64,000 nucleotides of DNA. Origin: Streptomyces sp. HD (GTDB lineage Bacteria; Actinomycetota; Actinomycetes; Streptomycetales; Streptomycetaceae). Of this stretch, positions 16,195 through 24,916 are shown one piece after another; position 1 is the stretch's first letter, and each line of letters opens with the position of its first letter. The notes below the pieces were generated by a model, which worked only from the letters and a program-made list of their open reading frames with translations, did no database searches and had not been told where the DNA came from. The stretch spans positions 103,529 through 167,528 of the forward strand of contig NZ_JAQMYP010000018.1 in NCBI RefSeq assembly GCF_028369295.1, read 5' to 3'. Position numbers and translations under genes: made by a program.

Positions 16195-18306
16195 TCAACT
16201 CGGCGTCAACACCCGCGCGATGAGCAGTGCCACGTCGTCGGAGTTGTCCGGCTGGTGCAGCGTGCGCAGGAGGAGGTCGCAGCACTCCTCCAGGGGGCGG
16301 TCGGGGTCGTCGAGGAGCTCCAGGAGGGCGTCGAGGCGCTCGTCCAGCGGGTGTTGGCGGGTCTCGACGAGGCCGTCCGTGTAGAACACCAACTGGTCGC
16401 CGGGCAGGAGGTCGATCGTCGTCGTGGAGAAGGCGACGCCGCCCACGCCCAGCGGTGCACCGGTGGGCAGTTCGAGAAGTTCCGGGGGCCGGCCGGGGTG
16501 GACGCGGACGGGCGGCAGATGGCCGGCGTTGGCGATCCGGCACTGCCGCAGCTTCGGGTCGTGGACGGCGTAGACGCAGGTGGCGATGGAGTGGTCGAGA
16601 CCCTCGGTGATCTTGTCGAGGTGTTCCAGGAGGCGGGTCGGTTCGAGGTCGAGGGAGGCCAGGGTGTGCGTCGCGGTGCGCAGCCGGCCCATGGTCGTGG
16701 CGGCGTCGATGCCGCTGCCCATCACATCGCCGACGACCAGCGCGGTCTTGCCGTCCTCCAGCGGGATCACGTCGAACCAGTCGCCGCCGACCTCGGCGCT
16801 GGCACCCGCCGGCTGGTAGCGGGAGGCGACCTCCAGGCCGCCGGTCACCGCGGGGTGGCTGGGCAGCAGACTGCGCTGCAGGGTGAGGGCGGTGTCGCGG
16901 GCGTTCTGGTACCAGCGGGCGTTGTCGATCTGCACGGCCGCACGGGCGGCCAGTTCACGGGCGAGCAGCAGATCGTCCTCGCTGAACGGCAGCGGATTGC
17001 GGGTGCGCTTGAGGTCGAGGGCGCCGAGCACCTCGCCGCGCGCGATCAGCGGCACCGCCAGATACGAGTGCACGCCCGCACGGCCCAGCTGTACGGCGGC
17101 CTCGGGGGAGCGGGCGATCCGCGGCAGGTCCTCTTCCTGGACGTGCGCCACCATGACGGGACTGGCGGTGCGCACACACTCGGTGACCAGGCGGTCCGGG
17201 CCGTAGCGGGTGACGTGCCCGGGCGGGTCGGCGGCGCTCAGGGCCTCCGTGGCGTGGTCGGCCTGGACGGCCAGGGCGCGGATCACGGCCGGCTCGGTGG
17301 GCCCGAGACTGCTGCGTCTGCCCTCCACCACGGCTTCCAGCAGATCCACGGCCGCCACGTCGGCGAGCTCGGGCACGGCGACGTCGGCGAGCTCGCGTGC
17401 CGTGCGGTCCAGCTCCAGCGTGGTGCCGATCCGTGCGGAGGCGTCGGCGATGAGGGCGAGGCGCCGCCGTGCCGACTCGGCCTCGACGGCTGCCTGGTGC
17501 TGCTCGGTGATGTCCACGGCCATGCCGGCCACGCCCAGCACGGTCCCCGCGGTGTCCTCCAGCCGGTAGAGCGAGATGGTCCAGAAGTGCTCCCGGTCCG
17601 GGTCGGCCGGGGTCCGGCCCACGATGCGATGGTTGATCAGCGGATCACCGGTCCGCAGTACGTCGCGCAGGACCGCCTCGATGGCGTCCGCGTCGACGCC
17701 CGGAAGCAGCTCACGCGGCGTACGGCCGATGTGGTCCTCGGCGGGAATGCCGTTCAGCTGAGCCAGCGCCGGGTTCACCGAGACGTACCGGAGCTCGGTG
17801 TCGAGGACGGCCAGACCGACCGGGGCCTGCGCGATCGTCCGCGTCGACAGCGCCACGTCCCGCTCCAGGCGCCGGACCGTCGTCTGGTCGGCGCACAGGC
17901 CCAGCGCGTAGACGTCGCCCTCGTCGTCGAGCAGCCGCATGTTGCGGAACTCCACCAGCCGGGTGCTTCCGTCCTTGCGCCGGATGGGGAAGGCGCCGGC
18001 CCAGCCCTCACCGGTCTCCATGACGTCGGAGAACAGCTTGACGACCAGGTCCAGGTGCTGTTCGTGGACCATGATCCGGGCGGCGTACTGGCCCAGCGCC
18101 TCGTGCGCCGGATAGCCGAACAGGTCCTCGGCCTGGGGGCTCCACAGCACGATGCGCCCCTCGACGTCGAGCACCACCGAGGCCATGCCCAGCACGTCGA
18201 GCAGCCCGCTCGGCCCGATCGGGCCGCGGGCGGGCTCGCCGTTCTGGCCCATCGGCCCGCGTGCCGGCTCGTGGCCCTCGGGCACGGGACGTTCGGCTGC
18301 AGACAT
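16195..18306 (-). CDS. PAS-PAS-GAF-PP2C (SpoIIE-type) protein phosphatase
   Basis: A 703-residue cytoplasmic signalling protein. After a Pro/Gly-rich N-terminus come two PAS domains (~30-145, LLDVLGMASVVLDVEGRIVL; ~148-265, IAQAPVGLAVLDTELRYVSV). A GAF domain follows (~280-445, ARIGTTLELDRTARELADVA), then a SpoIIE/PP2C phosphatase domain (~465-700). Phosphatase metal ligands are visible in VGGDWFDVI, GDVMGSGIDAA, FYTDGLVE and DNSDDVALL. Such proteins dephosphorylate anti-anti-sigma factors in Streptomyces stress pathways, with the sensor domains tuning activity. No anti-sigma kinase domain is attached and no partner is adjacent. GTG at 18315 is an alternative start three codons upstream. Confidence 0.92.
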   Translation of the reverse strand: MSAAERPVPEGHEPARGPMGQNGEPARGPIGPSGLLDVLGMASVVLDVEGRIVLWSPQAEDLFGYPAHEALGQYAARIMVHEQHLDLVVKLFSDVMETGEGWAGAFPIRRKDGSTRLVEFRNMRLLDDEGDVYALGLCADQTTVRRLERDVALSTRTIAQAPVGLAVLDTELRYVSVNPALAQLNGIPAEDHIGRTPRELLPGVDADAIEAVLRDVLRTGDPLINHRIVGRTPADPDREHFWTISLYRLEDTAGTVLGVAGMAVDITEQHQAAVEAESARRRLALIADASARIGTTLELDRTARELADVAVPELADVAAVDLLEAVVEGRRSSLGPTEPAVIRALAVQADHATEALSAADPPGHVTRYGPDRLVTECVRTASPVMVAHVQEEDLPRIARSPEAAVQLGRAGVHSYLAVPLIARGEVLGALDLKRTRNPLPFSEDDLLLARELAARAAVQIDNARWYQNARDTALTLQRSLLPSHPAVTGGLEVASRYQPAGASAEVGGDWFDVIPLEDGKTALVVGDVMGSGIDAATTMGRLRTATHTLASLDLEPTRLLEHLDKITEGLDHSIATCVYAVHDPKLRQCRIANAGHLPPVRVHPGRPPELLELPTGAPLGVGGVAFSTTTIDLLPGDQLVFYTDGLVETRQHPLDERLDALLELLDDPDRPLEECCDLLLRTLHQPDNSDDVALLIARVLTPS

Positions 18307-18586
18307 CCCACGCACCGCCTTCGCCCATCCTCACGGCACGCCGTTCCCCCGTGCCGACTCCCCTAGTTCTACCGCGTTCAAGCGTCTCTGGGCCCCCTTG
18401 GTCGTTCACCTCCACCATCCCTCAACACGGCGGAGAACGTCCGCCGAAGCCGGCTCCGGGCCACATGACTGTGGCCGATCAGACGGCACCCGTTCGCCTG
18501 TTTGGTCTGTACATGACTACGTAGGGCCGCCAAACTGTCCGCCGACACACCCCCACCCGCGCACTCACCCCCAAGGAGTCGCCCCC

Positions 18587-19459
18587 ATGGCCCTGCGCGC
18601 CCGGCAACGTTGTCATACAGCTCTGACCGGCCTCGTCGCCCTCGCCTCCGCCGCCGTGCTGTCCACCGCGACGCCCGCGCAGGCCGCCGACACCTGGACG
18701 GAGGTGGGCTCGGACCGCGCCGACCCGCTCACCGAGAGCCAGGGCCTGGCCTCCGTCGAGGTCCCGGCGAACAGCCCCAACCGCTACACCGGCATCGGCA
18801 CCATTCCCATCTCGGTCAGCAGCCGCGGCTGGAACCATGTGGGCGACCCCGACGCCTCCTACAACGGCTACTACGTCGAGCCGTACCAGGCGGACTCGGG
18901 CACGGCGAAGATGTTCCGGGTGCAGGCGCCGGACGGGACCTGGTCGGAGTACGTCCACACGCTGGGTTCCGGGGAGGCGCTGAACAACTCCTTCGCCGCC
19001 ATCGCACCCGGCGGTCAGTGGATGGTCTCGGGCGAGTGGGGCACCATGACCCGCCTGCTGGTCCACCCGACCCCCGGCGTCAACCCCGCCACCTCGCCCT
19101 CGGCGAATCTGCCCTGGACCTCCAGCATCCGGCTGGACCACGCCGTCCGGGACATCCAGGGCTGTGACTTCACCGGCGCCAAGACCCTGCTGTGCTCCTC
19201 CGACGACCCGGCGGGCACCCTCTTCGGCATGACCAAGCCGCTGCTCCAGATCGACCTCTCCGCGGAGCCCGGCTCGTCCGACGTGACCGGCCATGTCACC
19301 GCCCTGCGCCGGCTCCCGCTGCGCAGCTCCTGCTCCGGCGACCACGAGACCGAGGGCATCGACTACGACCGCCGTACCGGCACCCTGCGGGTGATCGTCA
19401 TCTCGCCGGGCTTCTGTGTGCTGACCGACAGCAAGACGTACCGGTTCACGCGGAGCTGA
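18587..19459 (+). CDS. Exported protein of unknown function
   Basis: A 290-residue protein with a clear Sec signal peptide: basic MALRARQR, a hydrophobic core LTGLVALASAAVLS and a likely cleavage after AQA (~residue 32). The mature part starts ADTWTEVGSDRADPLTESQG and contains EPYQADSGTAKMFRVQAPDG and two Cys-containing segments (IQGCDFTGAKTLLCSS; RSSCSGDHETEGIDYD). The repeated-blade look (LLQIDLSA, GIDYDRRTGTLRVIVISP) would suit a beta-propeller fold, but no family is recognised. AAGGAG eleven bases upstream supports the ATG. The 271-bp region upstream holds no other gene. Confidence 0.75.
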   Translation: MALRARQRCHTALTGLVALASAAVLSTATPAQAADTWTEVGSDRADPLTESQGLASVEVPANSPNRYTGIGTIPISVSSRGWNHVGDPDASYNGYYVEPYQADSGTAKMFRVQAPDGTWSEYVHTLGSGEALNNSFAAIAPGGQWMVSGEWGTMTRLLVHPTPGVNPATSPSANLPWTSSIRLDHAVRDIQGCDFTGAKTLLCSSDDPAGTLFGMTKPLLQIDLSAEPGSSDVTGHVTALRRLPLRSSCSGDHETEGIDYDRRTGTLRVIVISPGFCVLTDSKTYRFTRS

Positions 19460-19594
19460 GCGCGCCGGTCAGCGGCGCGGACGGGGCGGCTCCGCCGGTA
19501 GTGCTCCGGCGCGGGTGGTGCTTTTCTTGGGTTGGGGTCCGGTTCCGCGGGCTACCCGTGGTACCGCGGTGCGGCCACGAGAGGAGCGATCACG

Positions 19595-19972
19595 ATGGGT
19601 CGTGAACGACTGCACGAGGAGCCCGTGTCCGTCGAGATCAGCGGATGCAGCAAGGAAGACGCCCGGATCGTGTTCGACGCGCTGTGCACGTGCTTCGAGT
19701 CCGACCGGGGCCCCGAGGACGTGCCGCAGCAGCTCCATGAGACCCGCCCGATGGTGTGGCTCGGCACGTTCGAGGTGACGGACGCGCACGAGTGCCCGGC
19801 GCCCGCCCGGCTCTCGGCGGCCGTCGAGGCGGACGCACAGGGCGGCTACTGGGCCATCGAACGGCTCCGTACGACGCTGGACTCCCTGTTCACGGTCCAC
19901 GACCTGGCCTCGGCCTCGGGCGACCAGGAGCGGGAGCTGCACGTGGTGCTGAGGAGCCGCCCCGGCCTCTGA
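19595..19972 (+). CDS. Small conserved hypothetical protein
   Basis: A 125-residue soluble protein with no recognised domain. It begins MGRERLHEEPVSVEISGCSK, has CTCFESDRGPEDVPQQLHET in the middle and ends LASASGDQERELHVVLRSRP. A strong ribosome binding site (GAGAGGAG) lies ahead of the ATG at 19595. The composition, with a mixed alpha/beta pattern and no low complexity, supports a real gene. It may be co-transcribed with the exported protein upstream (135 bases apart), but no function is suggested by the context. Confidence 0.65.
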   Translation: MGRERLHEEPVSVEISGCSKEDARIVFDALCTCFESDRGPEDVPQQLHETRPMVWLGTFEVTDAHECPAPARLSAAVEADAQGGYWAIERLRTTLDSLFTVHDLASASGDQERELHVVLRSRPGL

Positions 19973-20012
19973 CGGCCGAGCCCGGCAAGGGCGGCTCGGC
20001 AAGGGCTGTCGG

Positions 20013-21203
20013 TCAGGGCGAGCCCGGTGAGGGCGAACTCGGCGAGGAAGAGCCCAGCAGGCCGAGTACGGCACGCCGGTAGACGGCGTGGACAGCGGGC
20101 AGGTCCGCGAGACAGGCCCGCTCGTCCACGCCGTGCAGGCCCGCGTACCGAACTCCGAAACCCGCCGTCGCAGGGATGCCCTCGCCGGCGAGCAGATTGC
20201 CGATGTTCGACGGGCCGGCGGTCTTCGGTCGGACAGTGAGGCCCTCCCGCGAGGCGGCCTCCAGCAGGGCAGCGGCCGGCTGCTGGTCCCCGGCCAGCCG
20301 ATACGGCGGCCAGGCGGCCACCGGGGTGATCAGGGTCGGCCGTGGCACCGGCACCCGCACGTCCAGCTCGCCCACCGCCCCGCGCACCAGCCGCTCGGCG
20401 TCGACGGCGTCGAAGCCCGGCGTCGTACGGACGTCGACGCCCAGCTCGCACAGGTCGGGCACGACCGAGAAGCCCTGACCACCGTGGCAGGAGGTCACCG
20501 TCAGCTTCGGCGGCAACGGGAACTCCCCGTCCGAGTCCGGGAGTTCGGCCTCCTCCAGGAGCCGTACGAGATGCGCCGCGCGAGAGACGGCACCCGGCGT
20601 GGTGGCACGCGACCCCGAGTGACCCGCCGCCGCGTGCACCGCGATCGTGGCCCGCCACAGGCCCCGCCCACCGACCACAACCTCGTCGAGCCCCGGGTAG
20701 CCGATCATCACCCCGGCCGGACGGACCGCCTCCGCATCGGCCAGGTACGCGCGAGCCCCGCCGAAGCCACCCGTGTGCTCATCGACGTCGAGCAGCACCG
20801 CCAGCCCGCCGTGCAGGTCACCGGCCCGGCCGTGCAACTCGGCCGCGATGCCGCAGAACATCGCCGCGGCGAGCTTGGAGTCCGCCGCGCCCCTGCCGCG
20901 CAGCCAGCCGTCCACGACCTCGCCGCAGTCCGGAGGAAACGTCCAGGCGGCCTCGTCGCCGTACGGCGCGGTGTCCACACAGGCGTCCAGCGCCCACCAG
21001 GGACCGGGGCGACTGCCGGTGATCTGGATCAGCAGGCCGACGACGGCGCCCTGATCGCCGCAGAGACGTCGATACGGCAGCTCACGCTCCGCGAGCCAGT
21101 CCACCAGGACGCCGAGGACGGGGCCGTAGTCGTCGATCCCGGCCCGGCTGGGGCAGCGGATCAGCCGTTGGGCGAGGTCGATGATGTCGGCGTGTGGGGT
21201 CAT
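20013..21203 (-). CDS. M20 family metallohydrolase with an altered metal site
   Basis: A 396-residue protein of the M20 peptidase/ArgE/DapE family. The usual H-x-D-x-V-P motif is CVDTAP at 75-80, so Cys75 replaces the first zinc His while Asp77 stays. The bridging Asp is Asp108 in RGRGAADSK. The DEE motif is DEH (141-143), keeping catalytic Glu142 but replacing a metal Glu with His143. AAAGHSGSRATTPG (dimer-domain His) and GLHGVDE (C-terminal His) are conserved. It may bind a different metal or have altered chemistry; the substrate is unknown. The C-terminus is a Ser/Pro tail. The ATG at 21203 lacks an obvious ribosome binding site. Confidence 0.82.
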   Translation of the reverse strand: MTPHADIIDLAQRLIRCPSRAGIDDYGPVLGVLVDWLAERELPYRRLCGDQGAVVGLLIQITGSRPGPWWALDACVDTAPYGDEAAWTFPPDCGEVVDGWLRGRGAADSKLAAAMFCGIAAELHGRAGDLHGGLAVLLDVDEHTGGFGGARAYLADAEAVRPAGVMIGYPGLDEVVVGGRGLWRATIAVHAAAGHSGSRATTPGAVSRAAHLVRLLEEAELPDSDGEFPLPPKLTVTSCHGGQGFSVVPDLCELGVDVRTTPGFDAVDAERLVRGAVGELDVRVPVPRPTLITPVAAWPPYRLAGDQQPAAALLEAASREGLTVRPKTAGPSNIGNLLAGEGIPATAGFGVRYAGLHGVDERACLADLPAVHAVYRRAVLGLLGSSSPSSPSPGSP

Positions 21204-21251
21204 GGGATCACTGTGCCCGAAGCCGGATGCAGGGGTGGGCTGTGACCGGGT

Positions 21252-21373
21252 GGCGGCTGCGGGTGCATGGGGGCTGGTCGCGCAGTTCCCCGCGCCCCTG
21301 GAGGTACGTCCGCCGCACGTCCTCAAGGGGCGCGGGGAACTGCGCGAGCAACCACCCGCGACCCGCAGCCGCC
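21252..21373. repeat. Large inverted repeat of the Streptomyces type
   Basis: Perfect 22-base arms, beginning TCGCGCAGTTCCCCGCG (21278-21299) and ending GGGGAACTGCGCGA (21326-21347), surround a 26-base loop. Outer arms GGCGGCTGCGGGT (21252-21264) and ACCCGCAGCCGCC (21361-21373) extend the structure. This CGCGCAGTTCCCCGCGCC motif is familiar as a dispersed intergenic element in Streptomyces genomes. It lies in the divergent region between the M20 and dienoyl-CoA reductase genes, an unusual place for a plain terminator. Confidence 0.85.
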
Positions 21374-21411
21374 CGGAGGCCTGAGTGGTCCGTGTCACCC
21401 CACTGCGATTG

Positions 21412-21425
21412 TGCAACTAGTTGCA
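21412..21425. promoter_or_regulatory. Perfect palindrome TGCAACTAGTTGCA (putative PadR operator)
   Basis: A perfect 14-bp palindrome 60 bases upstream of the dienoyl-CoA reductase start. Its core CAACTAGTTG matches the CAATTAGTTG element in front of the other PadR gene (2535-2544) in nine of ten bases. The PadR gene at 23552 follows this operon, so it is the likely binding protein. Confidence 0.6.
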
Positions 21426-21484
21426 TAAAGCCTTCGCGGTCCTCTACAACTACGTCAGGCACGAAACCCGCACGGAGGGGCCCG

Positions 21485-23500
21485 ATGAGCCGTTACCCGC
21501 ACCTGCTGAGCCCGCTGGACCTGGGCTTCACCACGCTGCCCAACCGCGTCCTCATGGGGTCCATGCACGTGGGCCTGGAGGAGGCCGAGCGCGGCTTCGA
21601 GCGCATGGCCGCCTTCTACGCCGAGCGGGCGCGCGGGGGAGTGGGCCTGATCGTCACCGGCGGCATCGCGCCCAACGACGAGGGGCGGCCCTACGAGGGC
21701 GGCGCCAAGCTCACCACCGAGGCGGAGGCCGAGCAGCACCGGGTCATCACCGAGGCCGTGCACCGCGAGGGCGGGCGGATCGCGATGCAGATCCTGCACT
21801 TCGGCCGGTACGCCTACCACCAGGACCTCGTCGCCCCGAGCCCGCTCCAGGCGCCGATCAGCCCCTTCCCGCCCCGCGAGCTCACCGACGCCGAGGTCGA
21901 GCAGACCATCGACGACTACGCGCGTGCCGCCCGCCTCGCCCGGCAGGCCGGCTACGACGGCGTCGAGATCATGGGCTCCGAGGGCTACCTGATCAACGAG
22001 TTCATCGCCCAGCAGACCAACCGGCGCACCGACCGCTGGGGCGGCTCGTACGAGAACCGCATGCGCTTCCCGGTCGAGATCGTCCGCCGGGTGCGCGAGG
22101 CAGTCGGCGAGGACTTCATCATCGTCTACCGGCTGTCCATGCTGGACCTCGTCCCGGGCGGCTCCACGCTGGACGAGGTGATCACGCTCGCGAAGGCCGT
22201 CGAGGCCGCCGGGGCGACGATCATCAACACCGGCATCGGCTGGCACGAGGCGCGCATCCCGACCATCGCGACGTCGGTGCCGCGCGGCGCCTACACCTGG
22301 GTCACCAAGCGGCTGATGGGCGAGGTAGCGGTCCCGCTCGTCACCACCAACCGCATCAACACCCCCGAGCTGGCCGAGGACTTGCTGGCCGACGGCTGCG
22401 CGGACATGGTCTCGATGGCCCGCCCGATGCTCGCCGACCCCGACTTCGTCGCGAAGGTCGCGGCCGGTCGTCCCGAGGCCATCAACACCTGCATCGGCTG
22501 CAACCAGGCCTGCCTCGACCACACCTTCAGCGGCAAGATCACCTCCTGCCTGGTCAACCCGCGCGCCTGCCACGAGACCGAGCTGACGCTCTCCCCGACC
22601 CGGCGGCGCTTGCGCGTCGCGGTCGTCGGCGCGGGACCCGCCGGGCTGGCCTGCGCGGTGAGCGCGGCCGAACGCGGCCACGACGTCACGCTGTTCGACG
22701 CCGCGAGCGAGATCGGCGGCCAGCTGAACGTCGCCCGCAAGGTCCCCGGCAAGCAGGAGTTCGACGAGACGTTGCGCTACTTCCGCCACCAGCTCGACTG
22801 GCAGGGCGTCGACGTACGGCTGAACACCTGGGTGTCGGCCGAGGACCTCGCCGCCTACGACGAGGTCGTGGTCGCCACCGGCGTCACCCCCCGCACCCCC
22901 GATATCCCCGGCGTCGACCACCCGAGCGTGGTGGGCTACCTCGACGTCCTGCGCGACGGCGCCCCCGTCGGCGACCGCGTCGCCATCCTCGGCGCGGGCG
23001 GCATCGGCTTCGACGTCGCCGAGTTCCTCACCGACGGCGGCGACAAGGCCAACGAGGACTCCGAGACGTACTTCCGCCACTGGGGCGTCGACATGGACTA
23101 CACGGCCCCCGGCGGCCTCACCGCTCCCGAGCGCCCCGCCCCGCCGCGCACGGTCCACCTGCTCCAGCGCAAGGCGAGCAAGGTCGGCGCGGGGCTCGGC
23201 AAGACCACCGGCTGGATCCACCGCACCGAGCTGAAGCACCGGGGCGTCACCATGGTCCCGGGCGTGCGCTACGACCGTATCGACGACGCCGGACTGCACG
23301 TCACCGTCGGCGAGGAGAGCACCGTCCTCCCGGTCGACACCATCGTGCTGTGCACCGGGCAGGAGCCGAGCCGCGACCTGTACGAGACACTGCTCGCCGA
23401 GGGCCGCAGCGTGCACCTCATCGGCGGCGCCGACGTGGCCGCCGAACTCGACGCCAAGCGTGCCATCAAACAGGGCACGGAGCTGGCGGCGAGCCTGTAG
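21485..23500 (+). CDS. fadH: NADPH-dependent 2,4-dienoyl-CoA reductase-like flavoenzyme
   Basis: A 671-residue protein, the length of E. coli FadH (672). The N-terminal Old Yellow Enzyme barrel binds FMN (LGFTTLPNRVLMGSMHVGLE, QILHFGRYAYH, NEFIAQQTNRRTDRWGGSYE). A 4Fe-4S cluster motif is formed by Cys336, Cys339, Cys343 (CIGCNQAC) and the Cys of ITSCLVNPRAC. The C-terminal half has FAD/NAD(P)-binding motifs (VAVVGAGPAGLACAVSAAER; VAILGAGGIGFDVAEFL). FadH removes 2,4-dienoyl intermediates in unsaturated fatty-acid beta-oxidation; related enzymes reduce other enones, so the substrate is not certain. GGAGGGG precedes the ATG. The PadR gene follows. Confidence 0.92.
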   Translation: MSRYPHLLSPLDLGFTTLPNRVLMGSMHVGLEEAERGFERMAAFYAERARGGVGLIVTGGIAPNDEGRPYEGGAKLTTEAEAEQHRVITEAVHREGGRIAMQILHFGRYAYHQDLVAPSPLQAPISPFPPRELTDAEVEQTIDDYARAARLARQAGYDGVEIMGSEGYLINEFIAQQTNRRTDRWGGSYENRMRFPVEIVRRVREAVGEDFIIVYRLSMLDLVPGGSTLDEVITLAKAVEAAGATIINTGIGWHEARIPTIATSVPRGAYTWVTKRLMGEVAVPLVTTNRINTPELAEDLLADGCADMVSMARPMLADPDFVAKVAAGRPEAINTCIGCNQACLDHTFSGKITSCLVNPRACHETELTLSPTRRRLRVAVVGAGPAGLACAVSAAERGHDVTLFDAASEIGGQLNVARKVPGKQEFDETLRYFRHQLDWQGVDVRLNTWVSAEDLAAYDEVVVATGVTPRTPDIPGVDHPSVVGYLDVLRDGAPVGDRVAILGAGGIGFDVAEFLTDGGDKANEDSETYFRHWGVDMDYTAPGGLTAPERPAPPRTVHLLQRKASKVGAGLGKTTGWIHRTELKHRGVTMVPGVRYDRIDDAGLHVTVGEESTVLPVDTIVLCTGQEPSRDLYETLLAEGRSVHLIGGADVAAELDAKRAIKQGTELAASL

Positions 23501-23551
23501 CGACCGTTCGGGCACTGCTGAGGCCCCAAGGGCCGTACTTAGGATGAGCCC

Positions 23552-24103
23552 ATGTCACTCCCGCACGCGATTCTCACCGCCCTGGTCGAAAAGCCGTCAT
23601 CGGGGCTGGAGCTGACCCGCCGGTTCGACAGGTCGATCGGCTACTTCTGGTCGGCCACGCATCAGCAGATCTATCGCGAGCTGGGAAAACTGGAGACCGA
23701 GGGGTTCATCCGCACACTGCCGAGCGAGCAGCCGGCCCGCGGGCAGAAGAAGAGCTACGAGGTCCTGCCGGCGGGCCGCGCCGAACTGGCCCGCTGGACC
23801 GCCGCCTCCCAGGACCCCCGGCCGCACCGCGACACCCTGCTGTTGCGGATGCGCGCCGCGGCCGTCGTGGGGACCGAGGGCATCGAGGCCGACCTCCGGC
23901 GCCATCTCGACCTGCACCGAAGGCAGCTGGCCGAGTACGCGGCGATCGAGAAGCGGGACTTCCCGCCCGGCAGGGACAGCTCCCAGGACCGGCTGCGGCA
24001 CCTGGTGCTGCGCGCCGGCATCGACCTGGAGACCTTCTGGACCCAGTGGCTCACCCGCGCCTTGGACGAGTTCGCCGAGCTGCCGGGGCGCGAGACGGCG
24101 TGA
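23552..24103 (+). CDS. PadR family transcriptional regulator
   Basis: A 183-residue PadR protein: winged helix MSLPHAILTALVEKPSSGLE, recognition segment FWSATHQQIYRELGKLETEG and wing GQKKSYEVLPAGRAELARW in residues 1-85. A helical C-terminal domain (DLHRRQLAEYAAIEKRDFPP) follows. It lies 51 bases after fadH in the same direction, so the two are probably co-transcribed and feedback-regulated through the palindrome at 21412-21425. It is related to the PadR protein at 2589-3146. The ligand may be the fadH substrate, which is inference. Confidence 0.92.
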   Translation: MSLPHAILTALVEKPSSGLELTRRFDRSIGYFWSATHQQIYRELGKLETEGFIRTLPSEQPARGQKKSYEVLPAGRAELARWTAASQDPRPHRDTLLLRMRAAAVVGTEGIEADLRRHLDLHRRQLAEYAAIEKRDFPPGRDSSQDRLRHLVLRAGIDLETFWTQWLTRALDEFAELPGRETA

Positions 24104-24191
24104 GCCGGAAGGCCCGGAGCCGGTGTGGGCAGGGAGCGCGGAGCCGGTGTGAGCCGGAAGGCCCGGAGAAGGCCGGTCTCGGTCAGCCGTG

Positions 24192-24731
24192 TCAGAGGCG
24201 GTACGGCTTCGACTTGCGGCGCAGGTACCAGGCCGCGGCCAGGCCGCCCGCGCCCACCAGGACCCCGCCGCCGACCAGCGTCAGCGTGCCGTAGTCCTTC
24301 GTGGCCCCGCCGACGCCGCCCATGACGCCGCGTGAGGGCGAGGACGTGGCCGAGGCCGTCCGGGTGGGGGAGGGGCCCGAGACGACGACCGACTGGGTGC
24401 CCGCGGTCGTGCCGTTGGAGCACACGACGATGACCGTGTAGGTGCCCGCGCTCACGCCGGACCAGGCCGCCGACTGCAGGGCGTCCGTCCCCGACAGGGA
24501 GACCTGACGGCCCTGGGCGAAGTTCGCCTGCCGGCTGTTCAGCAGGGAGGCCGTGCCCCAGCTGCCGTTGACGTTGGTGCACGCCCTGGTCGTGACCGAG
24601 ACCGTGGAGCCGGTGGTGCTCACGGAGATCCCCGAGACCGCGGCGGCCGGACCGGCGGCCATGGCGAAGGGGAGTAGGGAGGCGGCTGCCACGGTCAGGC
24701 CCGAGCGGAGGAGTAGCGATGACTTGCGCAT
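24192..24731 (-). CDS. Exported surface protein with C-terminal membrane anchor
   Basis: A 179-residue protein with a Sec signal peptide (MRKSSLLLRSGLTVAAASLL, cleavage near AAA-VS at ~32) and a C-terminal helix TLVGGGVLVGAGGLAAAWYL followed by RRKSKPYRL. The topology is extracellular with a membrane anchor. There is no LPxTG sortase motif. The extracellular domain (ISVSTTGSTVSVTTRACTNV, SAGTYTVIVVCSNGTTAGTQ) is a short Ig-like beta domain with two Cys that may form a disulfide, followed by a Ser/Thr/Pro spacer. Function is unknown. The short region downstream (24104-24191) holds two copies of GAGCCGGAAGGCCCGGAG. Confidence 0.75.
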   Translation of the reverse strand: MRKSSLLLRSGLTVAAASLLPFAMAAGPAAAVSGISVSTTGSTVSVTTRACTNVNGSWGTASLLNSRQANFAQGRQVSLSGTDALQSAAWSGVSAGTYTVIVVCSNGTTAGTQSVVVSGPSPTRTASATSSPSRGVMGGVGGATKDYGTLTLVGGGVLVGAGGLAAAWYLRRKSKPYRL

Positions 24732-24916
24732 AGGGTGCCCTCCGGCGGCACGGTCGGCGGAACATCCCTGGCGCCGCCGAGGGTCGGGAACGCCCGTGCT
24801 GCCTCAGAGGCAGCCAACGCGCCCCGGGCCCCGTCCGCATGCGGGCCGCCCCCGGACAGGTGACGGAGTGCTGCATCCGGGGGACGCCGGAGCGGACCTC
24901 GGAGCCTGTGAGGCTC

